From assembly GCF_014196455.1 (NCBI RefSeq), contig NZ_JACIDS010000008.1, forward strand, positions 1 through 64,000: a stretch of 64,000 nucleotides of DNA, given 5' to 3'. A model generated the notes under the pieces. That model was not told the origin of the DNA. It made no database searches and was given only the letters and a program-made list of their open reading frames with translations. Positions 52,005 through 59,414 of the stretch are shown piece by piece. The translations under genes and the position numbers were made by a program. This DNA is from Kaistia hirudinis. GTDB lineage: Bacteria; Pseudomonadota; Alphaproteobacteria; Rhizobiales; Kaistiaceae. The first letter of the stretch is position 1, and every line of letters starts with the position of its first letter.

Positions 52005-52925
52005 CTATCCGGGGACGGCGGGGTCGCAAAGGAGATCACGCTGCCCGAGATGCACGGGCAGCGCGCGCGGGCGGCATTCGGCGCGGAACTTGCGCGTGCG
52101 GATCGGCTCGCCGTCGAGATTGACGTAGAGATCCTCGTCGGAATGATACTCGATCCAGGTACTCCGCGTCGTCACCTGAAGGTTCTGGATCGCCGCCGCG
52201 CCTTGGCTCAGCAGCTGCGTGAACACGTCGAAGCGCGCCTCGGGCGGAACGTCCGGCAGGATCATCAGGTCGAGCGCGCCATCGTCGAGGCGCGCCGCCG
52301 GGCAGAGCGGGATGCCGCCGCCGGCCTGCCGGCCATTGCCGATGGCGAGCGCCAGGAACGAGCCTTCCCATTCGAAATTCTCGGCTCGGAACAGGCCGCG
52401 ACTGGACGCGATCTCGGCGAAGCGCGCGACGCCGGTCACGACATAGGCGAAGCCGCCGAGCCGGCGCTTCAGATCCGGATCGGTCTCGACGGTGACGCGC
52501 GAGCCGAAGCCGCCCGAGACGAGATTGACGAAGGGGCGCCCGTTCAGGAGACCGACATCGATCGGCACGGCGGGCGTGGTCGTGACGAGGCGGAGCGCCG
52601 CGGTCAGGTCGTCGACCGGAATGCCCGTCGAATGCGCGAAATCATTGGCCGTGCCCAGCGGCAGCACGCCGAAGGACAGGCCCGGCGGCGGGTTGGCGAG
52701 GAAGGCGGCCGCGAACACCTCGTTGACCGTGCCGTCGCCGCCGCCCGCCACGATCGCGTCCAGCCCCTCGGCCTCGGTGGCCTCGCGGGCGAAGCGCGTC
52801 GCATCGCCGGCCTCATAGGTCACGCGGACCTCGACCTCATGCCGGTCGCCGCGGACGGCCGTGATCGCGGCGCGCACCCGCGCATCGCCTGCCGCCTTGC
52901 CGTGCAGGATCAGCCTCAGCCGCAT
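52005..52925 (-). CDS. YegS/diacylglycerol-kinase-family lipid kinase
   Basis: A 306-residue DAGK-catalytic domain protein. VAGGGDGTVNEV is the nucleotide-binding loop, PLGTANDFAHSTGIP the second hallmark, and NLVSGGFGS and GNGRQAGGGIPLCPAARLDDGALDLMIL the C-terminal domain motifs. The overall pattern is that of YegS rather than sphingosine kinases. It should phosphorylate a membrane lipid at the cytoplasmic face. The gluconokinase gene follows 11 bp later; the two functions are unrelated. Confidence 0.92.
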   Translation of the reverse strand: MRLRLILHGKAAGDARVRAAITAVRGDRHEVEVRVTYEAGDATRFAREATEAEGLDAIVAGGGDGTVNEVFAAAFLANPPPGLSFGVLPLGTANDFAHSTGIPVDDLTAALRLVTTTPAVPIDVGLLNGRPFVNLVSGGFGSRVTVETDPDLKRRLGGFAYVVTGVARFAEIASSRGLFRAENFEWEGSFLALAIGNGRQAGGGIPLCPAARLDDGALDLMILPDVPPEARFDVFTQLLSQGAAAIQNLQVTTRSTWIEYHSDEDLYVNLDGEPIRTRKFRAECRPRALPVHLGQRDLLCDPAVPG

Positions 52926-52993
52926 CGATTCCCTCCATGTTCCCGGCCATAGGAGGGGAGAACGCGGCGGCGCTCAAGGGGGGCGGGCGCCGC

Positions 52994-53761
52994 TCAGGCC
53001 GGTGCCCGTTCGTCGGGGCGCAGCGTCAGCACGGCGACGCCGGAGGCGGTGACGGCGACCGTGTGCTCGAACTGGGCGGAGAGCGATCCGTCCCGCGTCA
53101 CGACCGTCCAGCCATCCGCCTCGGTCTTCACGCTCCGCCGGCCGCGATTGAGCATGGGCTCGATGGTGAACACCATGCTCTCGCGCAGCGTGAGGCCGGT
53201 TCCGGGCTTGCCGAAATGCAGGATCTGCGGCTCCTCGTGCATGGATCGCCCGATGCCGTGGCCGCAATATTCGCGCACGACGGAATAGCCGTTTCGCTTG
53301 GCGTGCCGTTCGATCGCAAAGCCGATATCGCCCAAATGCGCGCCGGGGCGGACCGCGCGGATGCCCTGCCACATCGCTTCATAGGTCGCCTGCACCAGCC
53401 GCTTGGCGGCCGGGTTCACCGCGCCGACGAGATAGGTTTTGCTGGAATCGGCGATGTAGCCGTTCTTTTCGAGCGTGATGTCGAAATTGACGATGTCGCC
53501 GTCGCGAAGCACGACGGATCGCGACGGGACGCCGTGGCAGACGACGTCGTTCACCGACGCATTCAGCACGAAGCCATAGCCATATTGCCCCTTGCTCGCG
53601 GGCCGCGCCTCGAGCTCATCGACGATGAAGCGTTCCACCAGCTCGTCGACCGCGAGCGTCGACAGGCCGGCAAGCGGCGTCCGATCCAGCAGCGCGAAGA
53701 CGGAGGCGAGCAGGCGGCCGGATTCGGCCAGCAGTGCCAGTTCTGCAGGCTGCTTGGTCAT
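52994..53761 (-). CDS. map: Type I methionine aminopeptidase, paired with a ParD-like gene
   Basis: A 255-residue methionine aminopeptidase that removes initiator Met. All five metal ligands are visible: Asp in VNFDITLE, Asp in GYIADSSKTY, His in CGHGIGRSMHEE, Glu in VFTIEPML and Glu in QFEHTVAV; the substrate His is in VVCHGVP. It overlaps the stop of the ParD-like gene by 4 bp (ATGA at 53758-53761), so translation is coupled. This is probably an accessory copy: the pairing with ParD-like proteins is a known arrangement of secondary map genes. Confidence 0.94.
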   Translation of the reverse strand: MTKQPAELALLAESGRLLASVFALLDRTPLAGLSTLAVDELVERFIVDELEARPASKGQYGYGFVLNASVNDVVCHGVPSRSVVLRDGDIVNFDITLEKNGYIADSSKTYLVGAVNPAAKRLVQATYEAMWQGIRAVRPGAHLGDIGFAIERHAKRNGYSVVREYCGHGIGRSMHEEPQILHFGKPGTGLTLRESMVFTIEPMLNRGRRSVKTEADGWTVVTRDGSLSAQFEHTVAVTASGVAVLTLRPDERAPA

Positions 53762-53970
53762 GCGTCGATCGGGGCCAGCGAGGGCGCCGAAACGCCGGCG
53801 GAGCTGAATTCGCGTTCGATGATCTCGGCGAAGCTCAGGGTCGGGTTGAGCTCGCAGAGCATGCCGATCTTGAGCCAGTAGGCCGCCTGCGCGTTGATCG
53901 ACCGGAACGACACCCGGCTCGCCCGGCGCACCTGATCGTGCAGGTCGTCCTCGATGCTGACGATACCCAT
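53758..53970 (-). CDS. ParD-like antitoxin-type protein upstream of map
   Basis: A 70-residue protein starting MGIVSIEDDLHDQVRRAS, a ribbon-helix-helix N-terminus, followed by SINAQAAYWLKIGMLCELNPTLSF, the ParD-like (PF11903-type) signature. These proteins look like antitoxins but are linked to a methionine aminopeptidase instead of a ParE toxin. Two inverted repeats with the same core lie 13-47 bp upstream, so it probably represses its own operon. Confidence 0.85.
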   Translation of the reverse strand: MGIVSIEDDLHDQVRRASRVSFRSINAQAAYWLKIGMLCELNPTLSFAEIIEREFSSAGVSAPSLAPIDA

Positions 53971-53982
53971 CGTGCTCTCTCC

Positions 53983-54017
53983 ATGCGGATCGCATATGAA
54001 CCATATACGGATCGTAT
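53983..54017. promoter_or_regulatory. Tandem operator sites of the ParD-like/map operon
   Basis: ATGCG-GAT-CGCAT at 53983-53995 and ATACG-GAT-CGTAT at 54005-54017. Both are perfect 5-bp inverted repeats around the same GAT centre, 22 bp apart (two helical turns). They lie 13-47 bp before the start codon at 53970. A ribbon-helix-helix dimer could bind each. Confidence 0.7.
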
Positions 54018-54197
54018 AGCGACCGTCCGGCCGACTTGGCAAGCCGCCGATGTCGGTCGGCCGCTTTCCGCCCGCGCCTGTCCGCGCCGAGGCACGCCGC
54101 AAAGAAAGCCTCGCCATGACTCGATCCCGGCGAGGGCGGGCGCCCGATGGTGGCGCCGATGCATCCCGAAACAGGCTCATGCCCTGTCGACAAGACG

Positions 54198-54239
54198 ATA
54201 GTTGACTAGGCAACAAAACGGATATAGTTGACTAGGCAA
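54198..54239 (+). promoter_or_regulatory. Direct-repeat MarR operator and promoter
   Basis: ATAGTTGACTAGGCAA occurs exactly twice, at 54198-54213 and 54224-54239. Its TTGACTAGGCAA core is a near palindrome (TTGNCTAGNCAA), a typical MarR-type site. The first copy contains TTGACT (54202-54207) and the second begins within TATAGT (54223-54228), spacing 15 bp, so the operators overlap a probable promoter for the MarR gene 36 bp downstream. Confidence 0.7.
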
Positions 54240-54275
54240 TCAAATAATTCGCCTTATGGACGCCAGGGGGGCGTG

Positions 54276-54737
54276 ATGCAGGACGCAGGACCGCCATCGG
54301 AGCTTTCGAGCCATCTCGGTTTCTGGCTTCGCGCTGTTTCCAATCATGTGTCCCATGCCTTTGCGGCCAAGCTCGCGGGGGAGGGTGTGACCGTCGCCGA
54401 ATGGGTCATGCTGCGGACGCTGCATGGCCGCGATCCGATGCCGCCGAGCCGGGTGGCCGAGACGATGCGCATGACGCGTGGGGCCATCACGCGTCTGGCC
54501 GAGCGGCTGATTGGCAAGGGACTTGTCGTGCGAACGGCCGATCCCCGAGACGGTCGCGCCCAGACCCTGTCGCTGACGGCCGAGGGCGTTCGGCTGGTGC
54601 CCGTGCTGGCGGCACTGGCGGACCGCAACGATGCGGAATTCTTCGGCCCCCTCTCTGCAGGCCAGCGTGCCGATCTGGAGGCTCTGCTGCGGCTGCTGAT
54701 CGAGCGCGGCGGCCTGTCGGCGATGCCGACCGACTGA
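54276..54737 (+). CDS. MarR-family transcriptional regulator
   Basis: A 153-residue regulator with a MarR winged helix at about 35-100: VTVAEWVMLRTLH, PPSRVAETMRMTRGAITRLAERLIGKGLV, then the wing ADPRDGRAQTLSLTAEG. The start is ATG 54276 behind GGGGGGCG; an in-frame TTG at 54228 falls inside the operator. The DUF1398 gene starts 31 bp downstream and is probably cotranscribed. Repeated palindromic sites upstream indicate autoregulation. Confidence 0.93.
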   Translation: MQDAGPPSELSSHLGFWLRAVSNHVSHAFAAKLAGEGVTVAEWVMLRTLHGRDPMPPSRVAETMRMTRGAITRLAERLIGKGLVVRTADPRDGRAQTLSLTAEGVRLVPVLAALADRNDAEFFGPLSAGQRADLEALLRLLIERGGLSAMPTD

Positions 54738-54768
54738 TTTTCGTACGGACCCAACAGGGAGCAACAAC

Positions 54769-55170
54769 ATGGACGAGCGCATGGTCGCGCTGGCGCGCGC
54801 ATGTCTCGATGGTGCAGTGGGCGGGACGATGACTTTCCCGGCCGTCGTGGGGCAACTGATGCAGGCCGGCTTCGACGGCTATCTCGTGGACTTCCGCCGC
54901 GCGGCCACGACCTATTACCTGCCGGACGGCGACAGCGCCGATCTGCCGATGCATGCGTCCGCCGTGCCCGTTGCTTTGCTCTTCGATGCGGCCAGGGTGC
55001 GGGAGGCCATCCGCGAGGCGCAGCAGCAGCTTGCCGGCTACAGCTATGTCGGCTTCTGCGACAAGGTCGCTGCCGCGGGATGCGCGGGCTATCTGGTGTC
55101 CATCTCCGGGCGACGCGTGCTCTATTTCGGCCGCTCCGGCGAGACCCATACCGAGCATTTTCCGAACTAG
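54769..55170 (+). CDS. DUF1398 family protein (YbcV-like)
   Basis: A 133-residue cytoplasmic protein. Family features: MTFPAVVGQLMQAGFDGYLVDFRRAATTYYLPDG, FDAARVREAIREAQQ, and YVGFCDKVAAAGCAGYLVSISGRRVLYFGRSGETHTEHFP. The last segment is the most conserved in DUF1398. Function is unknown. It starts at ATG 54769 after AGGGA, 31 bp behind the MarR gene, and is likely regulated by it. Confidence 0.85.
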   Translation: MDERMVALARACLDGAVGGTMTFPAVVGQLMQAGFDGYLVDFRRAATTYYLPDGDSADLPMHASAVPVALLFDAARVREAIREAQQQLAGYSYVGFCDKVAAAGCAGYLVSISGRRVLYFGRSGETHTEHFPN

Positions 55171-55225
55171 GCAGAGATCCGGACGGGCCGATGCCGGCGG
55201 AGCGGATCCATCTCGGGTTACGCTC

Positions 55226-56041
55226 TCAACGGCCGTCGGACGCCGCGAGCGCGGCGAAGCGGCCCGGCGTCATGCCGAAGCGCGCCTTGAAATGGCGCGT
55301 CATGTGGCTCTGGTCGGCGAAGCCCGTGCGGTTCGCGACCGCGGCCAGCGGCTCTCCGTCCAGAATGCGCGCGCGCGCCGCCTCGAGCCGGCGGCCGATC
55401 AGGTAGCGGTGCGGCGAGGTGCCGTTCACGCGGCGGAACTGGCGCGCGATCTCGAAGCGGTCGAGGCCTGCGACGCGCTCCAGATCCTCCGAGACGATCG
55501 GATCGGCGTGGCACTCGCGGATGAAGGCCATGACGCGCGCCAGCCGCGTGCTGGCGATGGGATCGCGCGCGCGTTCGGGCGCGTGCGAATCGCTGCGGGC
55601 ACGGAGCAGTTCGGCGAGCCGGGCAACGAAGGCGTCGCGCTCCAGCGGTTCGAGCGGCGCCGGGAAGGACTCGTAGATTTCGGCGAGGAGGGTGGTGATC
55701 GCGGCGTCGCGCAGCACGGCATCCGGCACGAAGGGGAGGGGGCCGCCGATCCCGCCGGCCGCGGCCACCAGCGCCGGCTCGATATAGACCATATGGTAGA
55801 CGAAGCCCTCGGCAGCCTCGGAGCGACCGTCATGCATCTCGTCGGGGTGCAGGACCATGATCTGTCCGGCATGGCTCACCCGGCCGGTGCCGCGATAGCG
55901 AAAGCCCTGTGCGCCGGCCCGCGTCACGCCGATCGCATAGGTCTCGTGCCGATGCGGGTCATAGGCGTGGCCGTGGAAGCCGGCGACCAGCCTCTGGACG
56001 CCGCCTTCGGGCGCATCGATGCGGATGAAGTCGCCGTCCAT
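55226..56041 (-). CDS. AraC-family regulator
   Basis: A 271-residue regulator with an N-terminal AraC-binding cupin (HGHAYDPHRHETYAIGVTRAGAQGFRYRG, GQIMVLHPDEMHDGR) and two C-terminal helix-turn-helices (VSEDLERVAGLDRFEIARQFRRVNGTSPHRYL and PLAAVANRTGFADQSHMTRHFKARFGMTPGRF). ATG 56041 is used; GTG 56050 is three codons upstream. It is divergent from the DUF2000 gene with only about 50 bp between starts, so both share one control region. Confidence 0.93.
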   Translation of the reverse strand: MDGDFIRIDAPEGGVQRLVAGFHGHAYDPHRHETYAIGVTRAGAQGFRYRGTGRVSHAGQIMVLHPDEMHDGRSEAAEGFVYHMVYIEPALVAAAGGIGGPLPFVPDAVLRDAAITTLLAEIYESFPAPLEPLERDAFVARLAELLRARSDSHAPERARDPIASTRLARVMAFIRECHADPIVSEDLERVAGLDRFEIARQFRRVNGTSPHRYLIGRRLEAARARILDGEPLAAVANRTGFADQSHMTRHFKARFGMTPGRFAALAASDGR

Positions 56042-56094
56042 CGCCTGCACAAACGTTCAAGACCGGGGCCTTCGGCGATCCTAGTCTCCCGGCC

Positions 56095-56505
56095 ATGATC
56101 TACGCCACCAAAACCGCCATCGTCCTCGCGACCGACCTGCCGACCTGGCAGAAGGTCAATGTCGCCGCCTTCCTCGCCGGCGGCCTCGTCCAGGCCTTCC
56201 CCGAAATGGCCGGCGAGCCCTATGCCGATGCGGAGGGACGCGCCTATACCGCGCTCATCCGCGAGCCGGTCTTCGTCTTCGGCGCCGAGCCGGACACGAT
56301 GCGGCGCACTTATGAGCGCGCCGTCTCGCGGGATCTGCGCTTCGCGATCTTTACGCGGCCGCTGTTCGAGACCACCCACGACGCCGACAACCGCGCCGAA
56401 GTGGCCGCAACCCCGGCTGCGGCGCTCGATCTGGTCGGGCTCGGCCTGCATGGCGAGCGCAAGATCGTCGACAAGGTCATCAACGGGCTGAAGCGTCTCG
56501 GCTGA
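56095..56505 (+). CDS. DUF2000 family protein
   Basis: A 136-residue protein: KTAIVLATDLPTWQKVNVAAFLAGGLV is the typical DUF2000 start and RKIVDKVINGLKRLG the end; YADAEGRAYTALIREPVFVFGA lies between. The family has a peptidyl-tRNA-hydrolase-like fold and an unproven function. The divergent AraC-type regulator is the likely controller. Confidence 0.85.
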   Translation: MIYATKTAIVLATDLPTWQKVNVAAFLAGGLVQAFPEMAGEPYADAEGRAYTALIREPVFVFGAEPDTMRRTYERAVSRDLRFAIFTRPLFETTHDADNRAEVAATPAAALDLVGLGLHGERKIVDKVINGLKRLG

Positions 56506-56692
56506 CCGTCGGAATGCGGCGATTGTGCGTCGCAAAATCGGCATGCACTGCCATGTTGCTCTGCATCATACGCAGGGCTGCTATTCCATTTTTGCCAGTG
56601 CACATGTCCGATCGGATCTCCTACCTTCCAATCATCGAAACGCGGCAAGGAAACAAACCGGCGCTTCGAAGACGGATTGAAGGACGACCACC

Positions 56693-56845
56693 ATGGCCAA
56701 CGGCATCATTGCTTCCTACAAGAGCTGGCTCAAGTACCGCCAGACCTGCAATGAGCTCAACCGGCTGACCAACCGCGAGCTCGCTGATCTCGGCATTGCT
56801 CGTGGCGACATCACCAACGTGGCTCGCCGCTCCGTCGGATACTGA
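56693..56845 (+). CDS. DUF1127 small protein (CcaF1-like)
   Basis: A 50-residue, Arg-rich protein reading MANGIIASYKSWLKYRQTCN, then ELNRLTNRELADLGIARGDI, ending RRSVGY. The LxxLxxRELxDLGIxRxDI core is the DUF1127 signature. DUF1127 proteins are abundant small RNA-binding or regulatory proteins in Alphaproteobacteria. In Rhodobacter sphaeroides the DUF1127 protein CcaF1 is cotranscribed with anti-Shine-Dalgarno CcsR small RNAs that lie directly downstream. The same layout follows here, starting 19 nt after the stop. A possible promoter is TTGCTC-N17-TGCTAT at 56556-56584. Confidence 0.92.
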   Translation: MANGIIASYKSWLKYRQTCNELNRLTNRELADLGIARGDITNVARRSVGY

Positions 56846-56863
56846 GAATTTCAAGAATTCGCC

Positions 56864-56979
56864 GGGACGAACCTCCTCCCTCGTCCCCGCGATACGGCGC
56901 AAAGCGAACCTCCTCCCTCGCTGAGCGCCCTCAAAAGAAACGCCCGTCGACCTCCTCCCCGACGGGCGTTTTCTTTTGT
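56864..56979 (+). ncRNA. CcsR/cuckoo-type small RNA, three CCUCCUCCC hairpin loops
   Basis: Three successive perfect hairpins each expose the identical 10-nt loop ACCTCCTCCC. Hairpin 1: GGGACGA (56864-56870), loop 56871-56880, TCGTCCC. Hairpin 2: AGCGA (56903-56907), loop 56908-56917, TCGCT, with an outer GGCGC/GCGCC stem. Hairpin 3: CGCCCGTCG (56941-56949), loop 56950-56959, CGACGGGCG, then a T-rich run that makes it the terminator. The loops are complementary to the Shine-Dalgarno consensus. This is the design of alphaproteobacterial CcsR RNAs, made by processing the DUF1127 transcript. Whether it is one RNA or three processed units cannot be told from the sequence. Confidence 0.85.
56941..56978 (+). 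terminator. Intrinsic terminator forming the third hairpin
   Basis: A 9-bp perfect stem CGCCCGTCG/CGACGGGCG followed by TTTTCTTTT. An AAAAGAAA run on the 5' side mirrors it, so it may also terminate the convergent monooxygenase transcript. Its loop carries the third CCTCCTCCC. Confidence 0.9.
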
Positions 56980-57029
56980 CTGCAGTTTGGAGCCGTGCCC
57001 GTCGCCAATGGCGGCGTCCGGGCGACGCC

Positions 57030-57335
57030 TCAGTCCTGCGTCCCGATCGTCAGCTTCATCGACTTGAGCAGCGGTGCCGTCGCGGCCCGCACCGAAGGCA
57101 TGCGCGGATTGTTCTCGTGCACGCCGAGCGCCGTCTCGTCGGCATAGAGCTCGGTCAGCATGAGCTTGCCGGGGATCGGCGTTCCGTTCCTCTCGATCGG
57201 CTTCACCACCTCGAATCGCAGGCAGCCCGCCTCCTCCGAAAGCGTCAGCCGGGCGTGCTCGTGGATGAGCGCGGTGAACTCGGCTTCCTTGCCGTCGATG
57301 ATGTCGTAGTCGACGATGATGGCGATCTTGGGCAT
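57030..57335 (-). CDS. Antibiotic-biosynthesis-monooxygenase (ABM) domain protein
   Basis: A 101-residue dimeric alpha-beta barrel protein of the ABM/YgiN type: KIAIIVDYDIIDGKEAEFTALIHEHARLTLSEEAGCLRFEVV, then KLMLTELYADETALGVHENNP. Members are quinol or polyketide monooxygenases or simple stress proteins. ATG 57335 is used; ATG 57341 two codons upstream is equally possible. It is 37-43 bp downstream of the LysR-type gene on the same strand and could be cotranscribed with it. Confidence 0.87.
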   Translation of the reverse strand: MPKIAIIVDYDIIDGKEAEFTALIHEHARLTLSEEAGCLRFEVVKPIERNGTPIPGKLMLTELYADETALGVHENNPRMPSVRAATAPLLKSMKLTIGTQD

Positions 57336-57378
57336 GCTCATTCTCTCCTGTGGGGAGGATGAGTCTAGCATCCTCGCG

Positions 57379-58278
57379 TCATGCGGGAAGGTTCTGACTG
57401 GCGATGTACGCTGAAAGTTGTTCGGCCATGTGGTCGAACAGCAGCCGCATGCGCCGCACGCCGCGCAAATCCTCGTGCATGGCGAGCCAGCATTCGAGCG
57501 ACAGGCTGAATTCGTGCGCGAGAATGCGGACGAGCTTCGGCGCGCGCCGGGCCAATCCGGTCTGGCAGGCGCCGATTCCCCAGCCCGCACGGATCGCGGC
57601 GAGCTGCGCCAGGTCGCTGTCGCTCCGCAGCCCGAAGGCTTCGCGCGGCGGTACATAGCCCCGCTTTTGCAACGACTTGATGAAGGGCGTCTCGACGTCG
57701 AAGCCGATCAGGCGGTGCTCGGCCAGGGTATCGAGGCTCCCCGGCGTTCCGTGCCGGTCGAGATAGTCGGGATGGGCATGGAATCCGATATCGATCGCGC
57801 CGATTCGCTTCTGGATCAGCGCCGCCTGAGTCGGCGCGACCATGCGCACCGCCATGTCGCAGTCACGGCGCAGCAGATCCTCGTTGCGGTTGGAGACGAC
57901 CAGTTCCACGGCAATATCGGGGTGAAGTTCGCTGAATTCGGCCAAAATCGGCGGCAGGACCTCGACGCCGATGATCTCGCTGGCGGTGAGGCGCACCGTG
58001 CCGCGTGCCTCGCCGGACGAGGCACTGGCGACGCGTACCAGCGATTCGGCAGCCGCCGCCATGGCCTCCGCCTGGGGGCGCAGCGCGCGGGCCGTCTCGG
58101 TGGGTTCGAGGCCGGAGGGGCTGCGCGTGAACAAGGCCGCGCCGAGTTGGCGTTCGAGATCATCGATATGGCGGCCGATGGTCGGCTGCGTCAGGCCGAG
58201 CCGGCGCGCGGCGGCGGAGAGGCTGCCCTCGTCGAGCACGGCGAGCAGCGAGCGGATATGATCCCAGTCTGGCGACAT
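57379..58278 (-). CDS. LysR-family transcriptional regulator
   Basis: A 299-residue LysR protein: the N-terminal helix-turn-helix is at about 8-65 (IRSLLAVLDEGSLSAAARRLGLTQPTIGRHIDDLERQLGAALF), followed by the substrate-binding domain (GTVRLTASEIIGVEVLPPILAEFSELHPDIAVELVVSN). It is divergent from an epimerase gene, and a perfect TTCGTAT-N7-ATACGAA repeat lies 10 bp before its start, indicating autoregulation and control of the epimerase. Confidence 0.94.
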   Translation of the reverse strand: MSPDWDHIRSLLAVLDEGSLSAAARRLGLTQPTIGRHIDDLERQLGAALFTRSPSGLEPTETARALRPQAEAMAAAAESLVRVASASSGEARGTVRLTASEIIGVEVLPPILAEFSELHPDIAVELVVSNRNEDLLRRDCDMAVRMVAPTQAALIQKRIGAIDIGFHAHPDYLDRHGTPGSLDTLAEHRLIGFDVETPFIKSLQKRGYVPPREAFGLRSDSDLAQLAAIRAGWGIGACQTGLARRAPKLVRILAHEFSLSLECWLAMHEDLRGVRRMRLLFDHMAEQLSAYIASQNLPA

Positions 58279-58287
58279 TCGTGTATT

Positions 58288-58308
58288 TTCGTATAACGAT
58301 CATACGAA
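58288..58308. promoter_or_regulatory. LysR-type operator, perfect 7-7-7 inverted repeat
   Basis: TTCGTAT (58288-58294), spacer AACGATC, ATACGAA (58302-58308). It lies in the 95-bp gap, 10 bp from the LysR-type start and 65 bp from the epimerase start, and has the size and symmetry of a LysR recognition site. Confidence 0.7.
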
Positions 58309-58373
58309 GATCAAGAATTTTGTTTGCACGCATGAAGGCGCATCTCTCTTGTGACAATCGAGAGGGACTGATC

Positions 58374-59381
58374 ATGACGACTGAACGGACGGCGCTGGTT
58401 ATCGGCGCAACTGGCGGCATCGGCGGAGAAATGGCGCGGACGCTGGCAGCGCGCGGCTGGACGGTTCGCGGGCTGCACCGCGATCCCGCAGCTGCGCGGC
58501 AGCGGCGGAGCGACATCGCGATCGACTGGGTTCAGGGCGATGCGATGAATGCCGAGGATGTACGCAAGGCCGCGATCGGGGCGGAGCTGATCTTCCACGG
58601 CGCCAATCCCCCCGGCTACCGCAACTGGGCGGGCCTCGCGCTGCCCATGTTGGAGAACACGATCGCGGCCGCAAAGGTGAATGGCGCGCGGGTCGTCTTT
58701 CCCGGCACGGTCTATAATTTCGGCCCGGAGACCTTTCCGCGCGTCGGCGAGGATGCACCGCAGAACCCGCGGACGCGCAAGGGCCGGATCCGCGTCGCCA
58801 TGGAGGCGCGACTCGAACAGGCCGCGGCCGGCGGGACGCCCGTGCTCATCCTGAGGGCCGGCGATTTCTTCGGTCCCAGCGTCGGCAACAGCTGGTTCGG
58901 GCAGGGGATCGTCAAGCCGGGCCGGCCGGTGCGCGCGCTGACCTATCCCGGGCGTCGCGATGTCGGCCATGCCTGGGCCTATCTGCCGGACCTTGCGGAG
59001 ACCTTCGTGCGGCTGATCGAGCGGTCGGACGATCTGCCCCGCTTCGCGCGTTTCCACTTCGGGGGCCACTATTTTGCGCGCGGCGTCGAAATCGCCGAGG
59101 CGGTGCGCAAGGTCTGCGGCCGGCCGGACCTGCCGATCCGCGGCTTTCCGTGGCCGGTTGTCTATGTCGCCGCGCCCTTCGTCGAGACGATGCGCGAAGT
59201 GCTGGAGATGCGTTATCTCTGGCAGGAGACGCTGGAACTGGACAATCGCCGGCTGGTCGCCTTCCTGGGCGCCGAGCCGCATACCCCGCTCGATCAGGCG
59301 CTGATTGCCACGCTCGAAGGCCTCGGCTGCCTCGATGAGGCGCATCGCAACACCGGAGCGGCCGTCGCTCGCGGCGCCTAG
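58374..59381 (+). CDS. NAD-dependent epimerase/dehydratase family protein
   Basis: A 335-residue atypical extended SDR. VIGATGGIGGEMARTLAARGW (Rossmann motif, about 8-28) is followed by IDWVQGDAMNAEDV and FHGANPPGYRNW. The usual YxxxK is not evident; GTVYNFGPETF sits at that place and the following RKGRIRVAMEARLEQA supplies basic residues, so the catalysis may differ from classical SDRs. ATG 58374 follows GAGGGAC. It is the probable target of the divergent LysR protein. The substrate is unknown. Confidence 0.85.
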   Translation: MTTERTALVIGATGGIGGEMARTLAARGWTVRGLHRDPAAARQRRSDIAIDWVQGDAMNAEDVRKAAIGAELIFHGANPPGYRNWAGLALPMLENTIAAAKVNGARVVFPGTVYNFGPETFPRVGEDAPQNPRTRKGRIRVAMEARLEQAAAGGTPVLILRAGDFFGPSVGNSWFGQGIVKPGRPVRALTYPGRRDVGHAWAYLPDLAETFVRLIERSDDLPRFARFHFGGHYFARGVEIAEAVRKVCGRPDLPIRGFPWPVVYVAAPFVETMREVLEMRYLWQETLELDNRRLVAFLGAEPHTPLDQALIATLEGLGCLDEAHRNTGAAVARGA

Positions 59382-59414
59382 CGACCGGCCCCGGGCCGGG
59401 ACGCCACGAAAACG

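Noticed and set aside
53758-53970. ParD-like gene as half of a classical ParDE toxin-antitoxin system
   Set aside because: The overlapping downstream gene is a complete methionine aminopeptidase with all metal ligands, not a ParE toxin.
56864-56968. The three repeated ACCTCCTCCC units as a CRISPR array
   Set aside because: Units are 10 nt, unevenly spaced (37 and 42 nt apart), and each sits in the loop of its own stem, which fits hairpin RNA and not CRISPR repeats; no cas gene is present.
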